A stretch of DNA of 64,000 nt from Dastarcus helophoroides (GCA_028583605.1 CM053335.1:13857053-13921052), one strand, 5' to 3'. Numbered from the stretch's first letter, positions 22,455-34,063 are shown. Numbers and translations are program-made. The notes: generated by a model from the letters alone, not told the origin.

Positions 22455-25055
22455 TGGTGGAGAGAGAGAAGGAGGAGGAGGAGAGGGGGAAGAGGGCGAG
22501 AAAGAGGAAGAATTAGAGGAAGAGGAAAAAAAAAGAGGAAGACGAAGAGGAAGAAGAGGAAGAGGAAGTGAATGAAGATGAATATGAGGATGAAGATGAG
22601 GATGAGGATGAAGATGAAGATGAAGATGAGGATGAAGATGAGGATGAAGATGAGGATGAAGATGAAGGTGAAAGTGAAGGTGAAGATGGAGATAAAGATG
22701 AAAATGAAGATGAAAAAGTGGAAGAGAAACCGGTAAAGAAAGATGAAGACAAAATGAAGAGGAAGGAAAAAGGAACAGGAAGAGAAAGAGGCAGAGAAAA
22801 AAGAGGAAAAGGAAGAGAAAGATAAAAAGAAAAAGAAGAAGAAGAAGAAGAGTAAGAGAAAGAGAAAGAGAAAGAGAAAGAGAAAGAGGAAGAGAAAGAG
22901 GAAGAAGAAGAGGAAGAGGAAGAGAAAGAGAAAGAGGAAGAGGAACAGGAAGAGGAACAGGAAGAGGAACAGGAAGAGGAAGAGGAAGAGGAAGAGGAAG
23001 AGGAAGAGGAAGAGGAAGAGGAAGAGGAGAGGAAGAGGAAGAGGAAGAGGAAGAGGAAGAGAATGAGAAAGAAAAAGACGAAGAAAAAAAAGAGGAAAAT
23101 GAAGAGAAAGAGGAAAAAGAAGATGAAGATGAAGCTGAAGATGAAGATGAAGATGAAGATAAAGATGAAGGCTAAGATGAAGATGAAGATGAACATAAAG
23201 ATGAAGGTGAAGATGAAGGCTAAGATGAAGATGAAGATGAAGATGAAGATGAAGATGAAGATGAAGATGAAGATGAAGATGAAGATGAAGATGAAGATGA
23301 AGGTGAAAGTGAAGATGAAGATGAAGATGAAGATGAAGATGAAGATGAAGGTGAAAGTGAAGATGAAGATGAAGATGAAGGCTAAGATGAAGATGAAGAT
23401 GAAGATAAAGGTGAAGGTGAAGGTTAAGATGAAGATGAAGATTAAGATGAAGGTGAAGGTAAAGGTGAAGGTGAAGGTGAAGGTTAAGATGAAGATGAAG
23501 ATAAAGATAAAGAGGAAGAGGAAGAGGAAGAAGAAGAGGAAAAGGAAGAGGAAGATAAAGATGAAGATGAAGATGAAGATGAAGATGAAGATGAAGACGA
23601 AGAGGAAGATGAAGATGAAGATGAAGATGAAGATGAAGATGAAGTTAAAGATAAGAATGAAGAGGAAGAGGAAGAAGAAGAAGAAGAGGAAAAGGAAGAT
23701 GAAGAAGAAGAAGATGAAGGTGAAGGTTAAGATGAAGATAAAGAGGAAGAGGAAGAGGAAGAAGAAGAAGAAGAAGAGGAAAAGGAAGATGAAGATGAAG
23801 ATGAAGATGAAGATGAAGATGAAGATGAAGATGAAGATGAAGATGAAGATGAAGATGAAGATGAAGATGAAGATGAAGATGAAGATGAAGATGAAGATGA
23901 AGATGAAGATGAAGATGAAGATGAAGATGAAGATGAAGAGGAAGAGGAAGATGAAGATGAAGATGAAGAGGAAGAGGAAGATGAAGATGAAGATGAAGAT
24001 GAAGATGAAGATGAAGATGAAGATGAGAAGATGAAGGTGAAAGTAAAGACGAAGACGAAGACAAAAACAAAGACGAAGATGAAGAGAAAGATGAAGAAGA
24101 CAAAAAGGAACCGGTCGAGAAAGAGAAAGAGAAAAAAGGGGAAGAGAAAAACGAAGATGAAGAGGAAGAGGAAAAGGAGCAGGTAGAGAAAGAGGAAATG
24201 AAAGAGAAAGAGAGAAAAGATGGGGAAATGGGAGGAGAAGAGAAAAAGGAGAGGAGTGGAGGGAAGAAATGTAGAGGAAGAAGAAGAAAAAGAGGAGGAA
24301 GAAGTAGAGGAAAAGGAATTGTAAAACGAGAAAGGGGAGAAGAAGGAAGAGAAAGGGGAAGAGAAAGAGGAAGAGAAAGAGGAATATGAAGATGAAGAAG
24401 AGAAAGACGTAGAAAAAGAAAATACGAAGAAGAGGTAGAGAGAAAGGAAGAGGAAAGGGAAGAAGAGGAAGAGAAAAGGAAATAAAATGAGAAAGAGGAA
24501 CGAAAAGAAGAAGAGGAAGAAGAAGAAGAAAAGAAGAAGGGGAGTGGGAAGAAGAAAATGAAAAGAAAGAAGAAGGAGAGTAGGAAAAAAAAGGAGAGTG
24601 GTTAGAAGAAAATGAAGAGAAAGAAAAAGAAAAAAGAGGGGGAAGAAAGCGAGGGAAAAGAATTGGAAAAGAAATAGAAAGAGGAAGAGGAAAAGGAAGA
24701 GAAAGAAGAGACACAATAAGAACAATTAGAGCAGGGGGAAGACAAGGAAGAGGAAGTAGAATAGGAAGAGAAAAGGAAGAGGAAAACAAAGAACAAAGAG
24801 AAGAGAGGGAAGAGAAAGAATAATACAAAGAGGAAAAGAAAAAGGAAGTAGAAGAGAAAATGGAATTATAACAGCAAGTAGAGGAGGGTGAGGAAAAAGG
24901 AGAAGAATAGGAAAAAAAGGAAGAGGAAGAAGAAGAGAAAATGGAACAGTAAGAGCAAGTTTAGAAGGATAATAGGGAAAAGGAATAGAAAAAGAAAAAT
25001 AAAGAAGAAAAGCCAGATGAAGAGGAAGATGATTAAGGAGACAAAGAGTAGAGGA
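22455..25055. repeat. Purine array 3: mixed GAAGAG, GAAGAT and GAAGGT hexamers
   Basis: Purines are again on the + strand. GAAGAT predominates at 22570-22720 and 23120-24030 and GAAGAG at 22850-23060. AACCGGT islands are at 22727 and 24108. From about 24115 to 24800 it matches array 2: GGGGAAGAGAAAAACGAAGA occurs at 24136 and near 18230, and AAATGGGAGGAGAAGAGAAA occurs at 24227 and near 19612, followed by several hundred bases of parallel sequence. Near 24850 and 24931 a phrase beginning AGAAGAGAAAATGGAA is duplicated. Long serine- or phenylalanine-rich ORFs here are artefacts. Confidence 0.95.
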
Positions 25056-25248
25056 TTCTGGATTCGTTGTGGGTGGCCTAAAAATTTAGGCCAGCACTTA
25101 GGCCACCCTTTCCGGGCCCATTGTGCTATCCCCGTGATTGAGGTGTCCTTGGTCATTCATTCAGCCACCCAACCTTGTTGAGAAACTGAAGAACGTCCCT
25201 TGGATGCGCCTCTCTCAAACTGGCCACACTAGGCCAGAAGTCCCCCAG
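25056..25248 (-). mobile_element. SINE-like retroposon with 14-bp target-site duplication
   Basis: A 193-bp insert of clearly different, GC-richer composition splits the end of purine array 3. It is bounded by the identical direct repeat CAAAGAGTAGAGGA at 25042-25055 and 25249-25262. A second copy at 34064-34153 shares the 25061-25152 part with only three differences in 92 bp and has its own 15-bp flanking duplication. The two copies share one end and differ at the other, as expected for 5' truncation during target-primed reverse transcription, so the element runs on the - strand with its 3' end near 25056. A box-A-like TGGCCTAGTGTG is near the - strand 5' end; I see no convincing box B. The 3' part contains GGCCTAAA and TTTAGGCC as an 8-bp inverted pair. 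The - strand peptide reading is not a protein. Family name unknown to me. Confidence 0.82.
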
Positions 25249-26277
25249 CAAAGAGTAGAGGAAAAAAAAAGAACAATGAAAGGAAGATTAGGAGATCGAG
25301 AAAAAGAAAAATGACTAAGAATAGATAAAGTAACAGAAAAAAGAATAAAAAGCAAAAGAGTAAAAAAATAAAGAGATCAAAAGGACCAGTAAATGGCAAA
25401 GATGAAGGAAAAGAGAAAGGGGGTAAAGATTGTCTAAATCTTAAGTTTAAAGAAAAGTCCAAATTTTCAGTGAATTGAAACTTCTAAAAAACAATTTGAA
25501 GTAATTAATACAAATTTACCAAATTTTCGATATTAATCCAAAATTATCAACTTTTTTTTTGAAGTTTCTAGCAACTGAAATGTCGAATATTCGATGTTTT
25601 CTCAAGATTTTCAGTTGTTTGATTTTGAATTGTAAGCATTTTGAACGAAAAACCGAATAGCAATTAAAGTCGAACTGTCAAAAAAATTTATAAATTCTAG
25701 AAGAATTCTAAATTTCGAGTTTGAGCTTTTCTTAGGAAAACTACAAAAATGTAAATTTAAATTAAGAATTTTAAGGAAATGTGAAAATTTCGAAGAAAAA
25801 TTAAATTTAGTACCAAAAACCTTAAAAAAAATGTTGGCCTTTATCCAGAAATTTCGAGCATTAAGAAAGCACTTTTGAGCATTTCAAAAGAAATTTTGAA
25901 GTTTTTTTTTTCAAAATTGTCACGATTCTCTCGAAATCTCGAGTTCAAATTTGCAACTTATAATTTTTTAAAAGAAGAAAAAATATCCAGAAAAACCAGT
26001 AGTGTTTTTGTAAAAACTCCAAACCTCGATTTAAAGTGAAAACTTTCCAAGAAAAACTGAATTTACTAAAACAAATTCCCATTTCGACTTCAGCCCCGAA
26101 ATCGCAAAACTGTTTCAACATTTCAAACGCTACCAAAATTTTGAGTGAAATTTGAAATTTTTAAAGTCGGCTACTTGTAAATTTTTTTAATAAATTTCCA
26201 GTTTTTCTTTAAATTTCAATTAGTTTCTTCACTTGTGTTAAATTAAAGTAGATTTGAAACAATCAAAATCAAAAATT
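25249..26277. other. Tail of purine array 3, then AT-rich sequence
   Basis: Purine-rich, irregular sequence continues after the retroposon to about 25440, showing that the insert landed inside the array. From 25441 to 26277 the sequence is AT-rich with repeated words such as AAATTTCGAG but no clear period and no gene. Confidence 0.6.
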
Positions 26278-27553
26278 GAAGAGGAGAGAAGAGAAGAGAA
26301 GAAAAGAGAGGAGAAGAAAGGAGAGGGGAAGAGATGGGAAGAGAAGAGATGGGAAGCGAAGAGAAAAGATGAGAAGAGAAGATAAAGGAAGAGATTGGAA
26401 GAGATGGGAAGCGAAGAGAAAATATGGGAAGAGAAGATATAGGAAGAGATTGAAAGAGAGAGGAAGCGAAGTAAAGAGATGTGAAGAGATGGGAAAAGAT
26501 GGGAAGGTATGGGAAGGAATGGGAAGAGAAGAGAAGAGAAGAGAAGGGAAGAGGTGGGAAGAGATGGGAAAGGAAGAGATGGGAAGAGATGAGAAGAAAA
26601 GAGATGAAAAGAGAAGAGGTGGGAAGGGAAGAGAAGAGAAGAGAAGAGAAGAGAAGAGAAGAGAAGAGAAGAGAAGAGAAGAGAAGAGAAGAGAAGAGAA
26701 GAGAAGAGAAGAGAAGAGAAGAGAAGAGAAGAGAAGAGAAGAGAAGAGAAGAGAAGAGAAGAGAAGAGAAGAGAAGAGAAGAGAAGAGAAGAGAAGAGAA
26801 GAGAAAAGATGGGAAGAGAAGAGAAGAAATGGGAAGAGAAGAGAGGGGAAGAGATGGGAAGGGAAGAGATGGGAAAAGATGGGAAGTAAAAAGATGAAAA
26901 GAGAAGAGAAGAGAAGAGAAGAGAAGAGAAGGGAAGGGAAGAGATGGGAACAAAAGAGATGAAAAGAGAAGAGATGGGAAGAAAAGATATAAGAAGAGAA
27001 GAGAAGAGAAGAAAAGAGAAGAAAAGATAGAGAGAGAAGAGAAGGGAAGGGAAGGGAAGGGAAGGGAAGGGAAGGGAAGGGAAGGGAAGGAGGAAGGGAA
27101 GGGAAGGAAGGGAAGGAAGGAAGGGAAGGGAAGAGAAGAGAAGAGAAGATAAGAGAAGAGAAGAGAAGAGAAGAGAAGAGATGGGAAGGGAAGAGATGGG
27201 AAAAGATGGGAAGTAAAGAATTGAAAAGAGAAGAGATGGGAAGGAAAGATATGAAAAGAGAAGAGAAGAGAAGAGAAGAGAAGAGAAGAGAAGAGAAGAG
27301 AAGAGAAGGGAAGGGAAGGGAAGAGATGGAAGAAAAGAGATGAAAAGAGAAGAGAAAGAGAAGAGAAGAGAAGAGAAGAGAAGAGAAGAGAAGAGAAGAG
27401 AAGAGAAGAGAAGAGAAGAGAAGAGAAGAGAAAGAGAAGAGAAGAGAAGAGAAGAGAAGAGAAGAGAGAGAGAAGAGAAGAGAAGAGAAGAAGAGAGAAG
27501 AGAAGAGAGAGAAGAGAAGAGAAGAGAAAAGAAGAGAAGAGAAGTCAAGAGAA
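26278..27553. repeat. Purine array 4: (GAGAA)n pentamer array with GGGAA and GATGG variants
   Basis: About 1.28 kb, purines on the + strand. The longest perfect GAGAA run is about 26629-26804 (roughly 35 units). A GGGAA run lies at about 27040-27090. Irregular parts contain GAGATGGGAA and similar words. Unlike the other three arrays the period is 5 bp, so long ORFs arise on both strands because GAGAA/TTCTC units contain no stops in any frame. Confidence 0.95.
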
Positions 27554-29559
27554 ATATCATATCAAAAATCCGTTCATTTGCGTAGCATCTGCCTTAGTGT
27601 ACATTTTTACGCGTCTATTTTAAGTTTCCCCCAAATTAGTAATTAGTTGTATTTTGTGGAAACCAGTCATGAACCTTGCGTTCATGCTGAGTGCATTCCC
27701 CAACCTCAGAGTTATAAGCGTCGGTATGTGCTTCTATATTAGTCTAATAGAGTACGTCTCGACGCCTTGTGACGTCACGCCAACCAAAATAGCCTTCTTG
27801 CAACGCCAAATTCATTCATGAAGCATTTACGCCTAAAAAAATATGTTTGATGCTGAATCATTAATTGGTTTCTCAAATTCAGACAACACAGTAATCGTTT
27901 TTATTGTCAAAAATAGAATACTCATTATTTCTACATTTTTCCCCTATTTTATAGTTTTTTTAAGCTTTAAAGCGTTTCAAAATTAAAAAATCGATTCGCG
28001 TTTTCATTTCAGCAAGGAGCTTTGCTTTAAAAAATCTTTCTGTTCTTAAAATTTAAGTTGCCTCCTTTGAGATAAATACAAACTTGGCTTTAGGTTTTTG
28101 CTTCTAAAATAATTTGGTCAATCAAGCATTAACTTTTTTTTAAACAACTTATTTAGTAATTTCAATTCATAGCTAATTACTCGTAAAAAAAGAATATATC
28201 TATAAATAATAGTCTGTAGTTGGTTTGGATAATTGTTTTGTTAACTTTTTTATAAATTAGCAATAGTAACTAGATGCGTAAATTTCATGGCCAGATATCA
28301 CGGTTAAATAAATAAATGATTCATTCTGATATCATTTGTGTACTGACAACCAACTTTGAATAAAATCTCCTCGTTATTACATATATCATCAGGAAAAAAG
28401 CACGCCGCTGCAATTCAATAAGCCAGCGGAATATCATTTTTTTTTATCGTCCCGCTCCGTTTTATCATTCATTTTGCGTTTTCTAATCGATGATGGATAT
28501 CGATTGATGTTTCCTCTTTGAAAGTGGCAACAATATATTAATAGTACGCGATTGAAATAGAATTTACGGTTTGTTTTAAAATAGACTCCTCGCATACCAC
28601 GATGAAATTAATAAACGCGAAGAACTGCATTACATTGGCGTGAATATTTCAGCATATTAATTAACTTTACTCGGGAAGTTTAAAATAAAGCTCGGGCGAT
28701 GCATTCGCCACAACAATCGGCGTTAAAGCGGAAAAACTTGCTCGAAATTCCACAGCTTGAAGATTTTCAATTTTTAAGTGTTTGGTTTAAGTTTTTCTTT
28801 CTGGTTTCACTGTCTGTGATGTTTATTTTGACAGAGCCCTCTCTTCTTAGGTCCTTGAACTATTACCATAAAAGTAGGCATATGTATTATCGATTTCAGT
28901 AATATTACGTTACCGCTTTATAATTTGAAGGGAAGATTAATTTCAAATTTCATTTAAATTGTTTTAAAACTTCCATTTAGTTGGATAGCTTTTATATATT
29001 TTTTAGTTACAAAATGAAAACATTATTTTTACATCTGCTAGCCTTATTAGGTTAGGTACATATAAATATGTACTACGTTTTTTCAATATACTTAGATTTG
29101 CCATCACTGACATAACAAATTACTTGGATAAAAAACAGTTTCTGTGAAATGGAAAAAAAAGTGTGTTACAAAAATTAAAGTTATAAAGTCCTACTGATTA
29201 TCATTCAATTTTGTTGGCTTATATAACTTACGTGTTATTCATGGTGTAGAAGAATTTATTTTAAAAAAGCGGCAAGCTTTAAACGAGATTTACTATTACT
29301 ACAACAATAGTGTGGGCACAGTGAAAGGCATCGGTCAGTGCATGCATTGTGATTGTGAAGCCAATAATGATAGTTTGACAAGAATGGAAAGCGTAACGTA
29401 CAATCAAAGAGGTGTGTGTACTGTGCACCACATCGATCTGGTTAATTTCTGTTTAAGTGATTTAATAAGTAAATGTTCGTCCCCCATTTTAAACACCAAA
29501 ATATCCCCTTTGACACTGAATGCTAGTAACATAAATAAACTTTAAAGATGTACAACATA
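27554..29559. other. Intergenic sequence, no supported gene
   Basis: Contains only short ORFs (28699-28902 and 29312-29545 on +). The second begins at a GTG and includes a CMHCDC cysteine cluster but is otherwise unremarkable. A TGACGTCA octamer lies at 27770-27777. A short TTAGGTTAGG match lies near 29049. Nothing else is recognised. Confidence 0.5.
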
Positions 29560-30294
29560 ATCATTCAGAGAGAAAATTTTTTCTTTTATTGGTCGAAAAA
29601 GTCTTCGCTTGAACGAGTATACAAAATCTTCTTCCCACAAATTCAAAAACTTGTCTAAAAAAAAAAGTCAATGAGACTTTCTTTTTCTGGACAAATCCAA
29701 AAACCTTCTTTTGGAAAAATCCAAAACGCTTCTCCTGGGCAAGTGCAAAAAACTGCAAAGAAAAAAAAATTAAAAATCTCCTTTTGATCAAATTGAAATT
29801 CGTTTGACCAAGTCTGAATGAGTCCAAAAATCTTCTTCTGGGGAAGTGCAAAAATCTTCATTTTAGCACCACCAAAAAACTACCTATCGAAAAAGGGTCC
29901 CTTTAAAATATGGATTTAAATTTTGAGAAGTTGATTGTTAATCAGTTCTTCTCTATTACAGAGAAATTTTCTCTTTAACACCAAATTCTTCTGACCAGTC
30001 CAAAATTCAGGCTAAAAAAGGAAGTCAAAAAATTCTCTTCTTAATCTTACAACCTTTTACCAGATAAATCTAAAAACCTTCCCCTAGAAAAACCCAAAAC
30101 GCTTCTTCTCAACAAGTCAAAAACACAAGGGAGAAGAAGCCCACAAAGAAGTCCAAAAATCTCCAAAAATCCAAAGATCTTTTGGCCAAATGTAAACATT
30201 TCCTACTGGACGAGCCTAAACATTTTCTTCTGGACAAATCCAAAAACCTTTTTCTGGAAAAATCCAAAACACTTCTTCTGAACAAGTCCAAAAC

Positions 30295-30640
30295 GCAGCG
30301 AAGAAAAAAGAAATCCAAAAATCTTCTTTTGAACAAATCTAAAAATTTTCTTTTGAACAAATCCAAAAGTCTTCTTTTAAACAAATTCAAAAATCTTCTT
30401 TTGAACAAATCCAATAATCTTCTTTTGAACAAATCCAAAAATCTTCTTCTCTTTCTGGACAAATCCAAAAATCTTCTTTTGAACAAATCCAAAAATCTTC
30501 TTTTAAACAAATCCAATAATCTTCTTTTGAACAAATCCAATAATCTTCTTTTGAACAAATCCAAAAATCTTCTTCTCTTTCTGGACAAGTCCAAAAATCT
30601 TCTTTTCTTTCTGGACAATTTCAAAAATCTTCTTTTGGGT
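30295..30640. repeat. 24-bp monomer block in the nested satellite
   Basis: ATCTTCTTTTGAACAAATCC plus AAAA forms a 24-bp unit repeated about 12 times, with two interruptions reading CTTCTCTTTCTGGACAA. The + strand reads as LLLNKSKN repeats and the - strand as DLFKRRFL repeats, explaining the ORF on 30109-30624. Confidence 0.92.
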
Positions 30641-31499
30641 GAGTCCGAAAATCTTCCTCTAAACTCTCTTGGAAAATAAGTCCCCTTAAAGTATGGGTAA
30701 TTAGTTAAATTAGAACTCTTCTCCTTTAAATATTCAGAAAATCTTTGTGCAAAAGTCTTCTGTCAATTCCAGAAAACTGCCTAAAAATCGAAATAGAAAA
30801 ATTCTCTTTTGAATAAGTCTTAAAATCTTTTTCTAAACAAATCCAAAAACCTTCTACTGGAAAAATCCAAAACCTTTCTTCTGAACAAGACCAAAACACA
30901 ACGAGAAAAAAGAAGTCCAAAAATCGTTTATTGAACAAATCCAAAGATCTTCTTCTTGCTAAGTCTCTTCTGAATAAGTCTCAAAATCTTTTTTTAGACA
31001 ATTCCAAATGCCTCTGGAAAAATCCTTTTTTGAACAAATCGAATTCATGTCCAAGTGCGAAAATCCCCTTCTGAGCAAGTCCAAAAAATCTCCTACTGGA
31101 CGAGTTTAAAAATCTTCTTCAGGGCAAGTAAAAAAATCTTTTTCTGCACGCCCCCAAATAAATTGTCGTAAAAAAGAAGTCCTCTTAAAGGATGGATTTG
31201 TATTTTGAGAAGTCGATCTACTATTGATAAAATTAGTTAAACTAAATTCCTTGTGTTCCTCAATAGGTCCAGAAAATCTTTTCTTGAGTACACAAAAATC
31301 CTGTGACAAGTCCAAAAAATCTAAAAAAGTAAGTCAAAAATTTTTTTTGAATAATTCTTTAAATATTTTCTAGATCAATCTATATTCAATCTAGATCAAT
31401 TTTCTAGAGCAATACCCTGAAAAAGTCCAGAAAATCTTCTTTGTGAAAAAGACTTTTGACAATTCTTCTTCAAAACTGTCTAAAAAACGAAGTAAAAAA

Positions 31500-33200
31500 A
31501 TTCTCTTTTGAATAAGTCTTAAAACCTTTTTCTAAACAAATCCAAAAACCTTCTCCTGGAAAAATTCAAAATATTCCTTCTGAACAAGACCAAAACACAA
31601 CGAAGAAAAAAGAAGTGCAAAAATTCTTCTTTTCAAGATCAAGAAGCAGATCAAGAAGATCTTTGGATTTGTCCAATGAAGTCCAAAAATTCTTTATTGA
31701 ACAAATCCAAAGATCTTCTTCTTGTCAACTCTCTTCTGAAAAAGTCTTAAACTCTTTTTCCAAACAAATCCAAAAACCTTCTCCTGGAAAAATCCAAAAT
31801 GTTCCTTCTGAACAAGACTAAAACACAACGAAGAAAAAAGAAGTCCAAAAATTCTTCTTTTCAAGATCAAGAAGCAGATCAAGAAGATCTTTGGATTTGT
31901 TCAATGAAGTCCAAAAATTCTTTATTGAACAAATCCAAAGATCTTCTTCTTGTCAACTCTCTTCTGAAAAAGTGTTAAAATCTTTTTCCAAACAAATCCA
32001 AAAACCTTCTCCTGGAAAAATCCAAAATGTTCCTTCTGAACAAGACCAAAACACAACGAAGAAAAAAGAAGTCCAAAAATTCTTTTTTTCAAGATCAAGA
32101 AGCAGATCAAGAAGATCTTTGGATTTGTTCAATAAAGTCCAAAAATTCTTTATTGAACAAATCCAAAGATCTTCTTCTTGTCAACTCTCTTCTGAAAAAG
32201 TCTTACATTCTTTTTCCAAACAAATCCAAAAACCTTCTCCTGGGAAAATCCAAAATGTTCCTTCTGAACAAGACCAAAACACAACGAAGAAAAAAGAAGT
32301 CCAAAAATTCTTTTTTTCAAGATCAAGAAGCAGATCAAGAAGATCTTTGGATTTGTTCAATAAAGTCCAAAAATTCTTTATTGAACAAATCCAAAGATCT
32401 TCTTCTTGTCAACTCTCTTCTGAAAAAGTCTTACATTCTTTTTCCAAACAAATCCAAAAACCTTCTCCTGGGAAAATCCAAAATGTTCCTTCTGAACAAG
32501 ACCAAAACACAACGAAGAAAAAAGAAGTCCAAAAATTCTTTTTTTCAAGATCAAGAAGCAGATCAAGAAGATCTTTGGATTTGTTCAATAAAGTCCAAAA
32601 ATTCTTTATTGAACAAATCCAAAGATCTTCTTCTTGTCAACTCTCTTCTGAAAAAGTCTTACATTCTTTTTCCAAACAAATCCAAAAACCTTCTCCTGGG
32701 AAAATCCAAAATGTTCCTTCTGAACAAGACCAAAACACAACGAAGAAAAAAGAAGTCCAAAAATTCTTTTTTTCAAGATCAAGAAGCAGATCAAGAAGAT
32801 CTTTGGATTTGTTCAATAAAGTCCAAAAATTCTTTATTCAACAAATCCAAAGATCTTTTTCTTGTCAACTCTCTTCTGAATAAATCTTATAATCTACTTC
32901 TAAACAAATCCAAAAACCTTCTCCTGGAAAAATCCAAAATGTTCCTTCTGAACAAGACCAAAACACAACGAAGAAAAAAGAAGTCCAAAAATTCTTATTT
33001 TCAAGATCAAGAAGCAGATCAAGAAGATCTTTGGATTTGTTCAATAAAGTCCAAAAATTCTTTATTGAACAAATCCAAAAATCTTCTTCTTGTCAACTCT
33101 CTTCTGAATAAGTCTTAAAATCCTTTTCTAGACAAATCCAAATGCCTTTCCCTGAAAAAGTCCAAAATGCTCCTTCTGGTTTAGTCAAAAATACAACAAA
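31500..33200. repeat. 228-bp higher-order block, seven copies
   Basis: The landmark CAAGATCAAGAAGCAGATCA starts at 31634, 31862, 32090, 32318, 32546, 32774 and about 33002, exactly 228 bp apart. Copies from about 32090 to 32880 look almost identical, so this part was amplified or homogenised recently. As 228 is 76 codons, a 76-residue repeat is open on the + strand (330- and 363-codon ORFs in two different frames) and short ORFs recur on the - strand. An SRSRSRRS stretch in one frame imitates an RS domain. Confidence 0.95.
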
Positions 33201-33404
33201 GGTAAAATCCTCGTTTGAACAAATCTAAAGATCTTTTTGTATCCACATGCCAAAATCTCCTTCTGCACAAGTCCAAAAATCTTCTCCGGATAAGTCCAAA
33301 AGCCGTCTTCTGAGCAAAAACAAAAATCGTATCTTGAACATTTCCAAATCAGTGTTGGAAAAAAATACTCTTAAAGTCAAAAATTTTCTTCTGAAAAAGT
33401 TTGA

Positions 33405-33690
33405 TGCCACGGACTGGTCCTTGGTTATCTTCAAAAATTGAAATACAGAACTTGTCCCCTGAAACCAAGAAAGATTAAAAACACAACAAAGGTTGCTCTA
33501 ACGCGTTTCGACAGCCAAGCTGTCATCTTTAGATGACAACAACTTGGCTGTCAGAGCAACCTCTAACGCGTTTCGACAGCCAAGCTGTCATCTTTAGATG
33601 ACAACAACTTGGCTGTCAGAGCAACCTTTGTTGTGTTTTTAATCTTTCTTGGTTTCAGGGGACAAGTTCTGTATTTCAATTTTTTTATAA
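33405..33690. mobile_element. Foldback element with a duplicated, hammerhead-like hairpin core
   Basis: Outer arms 33434-33499 and 33618-33683 are almost exact reverse complements (including AGGTTGCTCT, CAAGAAAGATTAAAAACACA and TTGAAATACAGAACTTGTCC). Between them a 65-bp unit occurs twice (ACGCGTTTCGACAGCCAAGC at 33501 and 33566). Each unit folds as GACAGCCAAG against CTTGGCTGTC with TGTCATCT/AGATGACA inside. On the - strand each unit reads AGATGACAGC, TTG, GCTGTC, then GAAACGCG. The layout GATGA, stem, GAAACG resembles hammerhead-type motifs known from Penelope-like retroelements and related repeats, but the CU of the CUGAUGA core is not present, so it would be a degenerate or different fold. 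Outer sequence is shared with 16331-16455. It interrupts the nested satellite. Confidence 0.7.
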
Positions 33691-34063
33691 AAATGTGAAA
33701 CATTTTCTCCTGAAAAAGACAAAAATTTTCTTCTGTAGAAGTCAAAAATTTTTTTTTTTGAGAAAGTCAAAATATTTTTTTTAGACAATTCCGAAATTTT
33801 TTTTTAGAAAAGTCTTCTTCTGGCCAAGTCCAAAACACAACGAAGAAAAGAGGAAGTTCGAAAATCTTCTTTTGAACAAATCCAAATATTTTCTGCTCAA
33901 GTGTAAAAATTTCTTTCTGGACAAGTCCAAAGGTCTTCTTCCAAAAAATCTACCAAAGAAGTTCAAAAATCTTTTTTTGAATAAATCCAAACATTTTCTG
34001 CTCAAAAGTGAAAATCTATGGAAAAATCAAAAACCTTCTTCTGGAAGAGGGCAGAACGGTTCT

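Noticed and set aside
22513..25181. 771-codon and other ORFs in purine array 3
   Set aside because: Low-complexity translation of the array; the peptide over the retroposon is also not shared with any protein I know.
26238..27585. 440-codon SLLFSSLLF ORF on the - strand
   Set aside because: Pentamer repeat GAGAA contains no stop in any frame; the peptide repeats every five residues exactly as the DNA predicts.
29312..29545. 77-codon ORF with CMHCDC cluster as a zinc-binding protein
   Set aside because: Starts at GTG, has only a few cysteines and histidines without a known spacing, and shows no flanking gene structure.
31891..33118. 330- and 363-codon ORFs with an SRSRSRRS motif, like an RS-domain protein
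   Set aside because: Two different + frames and the - strand are open over the same 228-bp units, the motif is a by-product of AGATCAAGAAGCAGATCAAG, and no other domain or gene structure exists.
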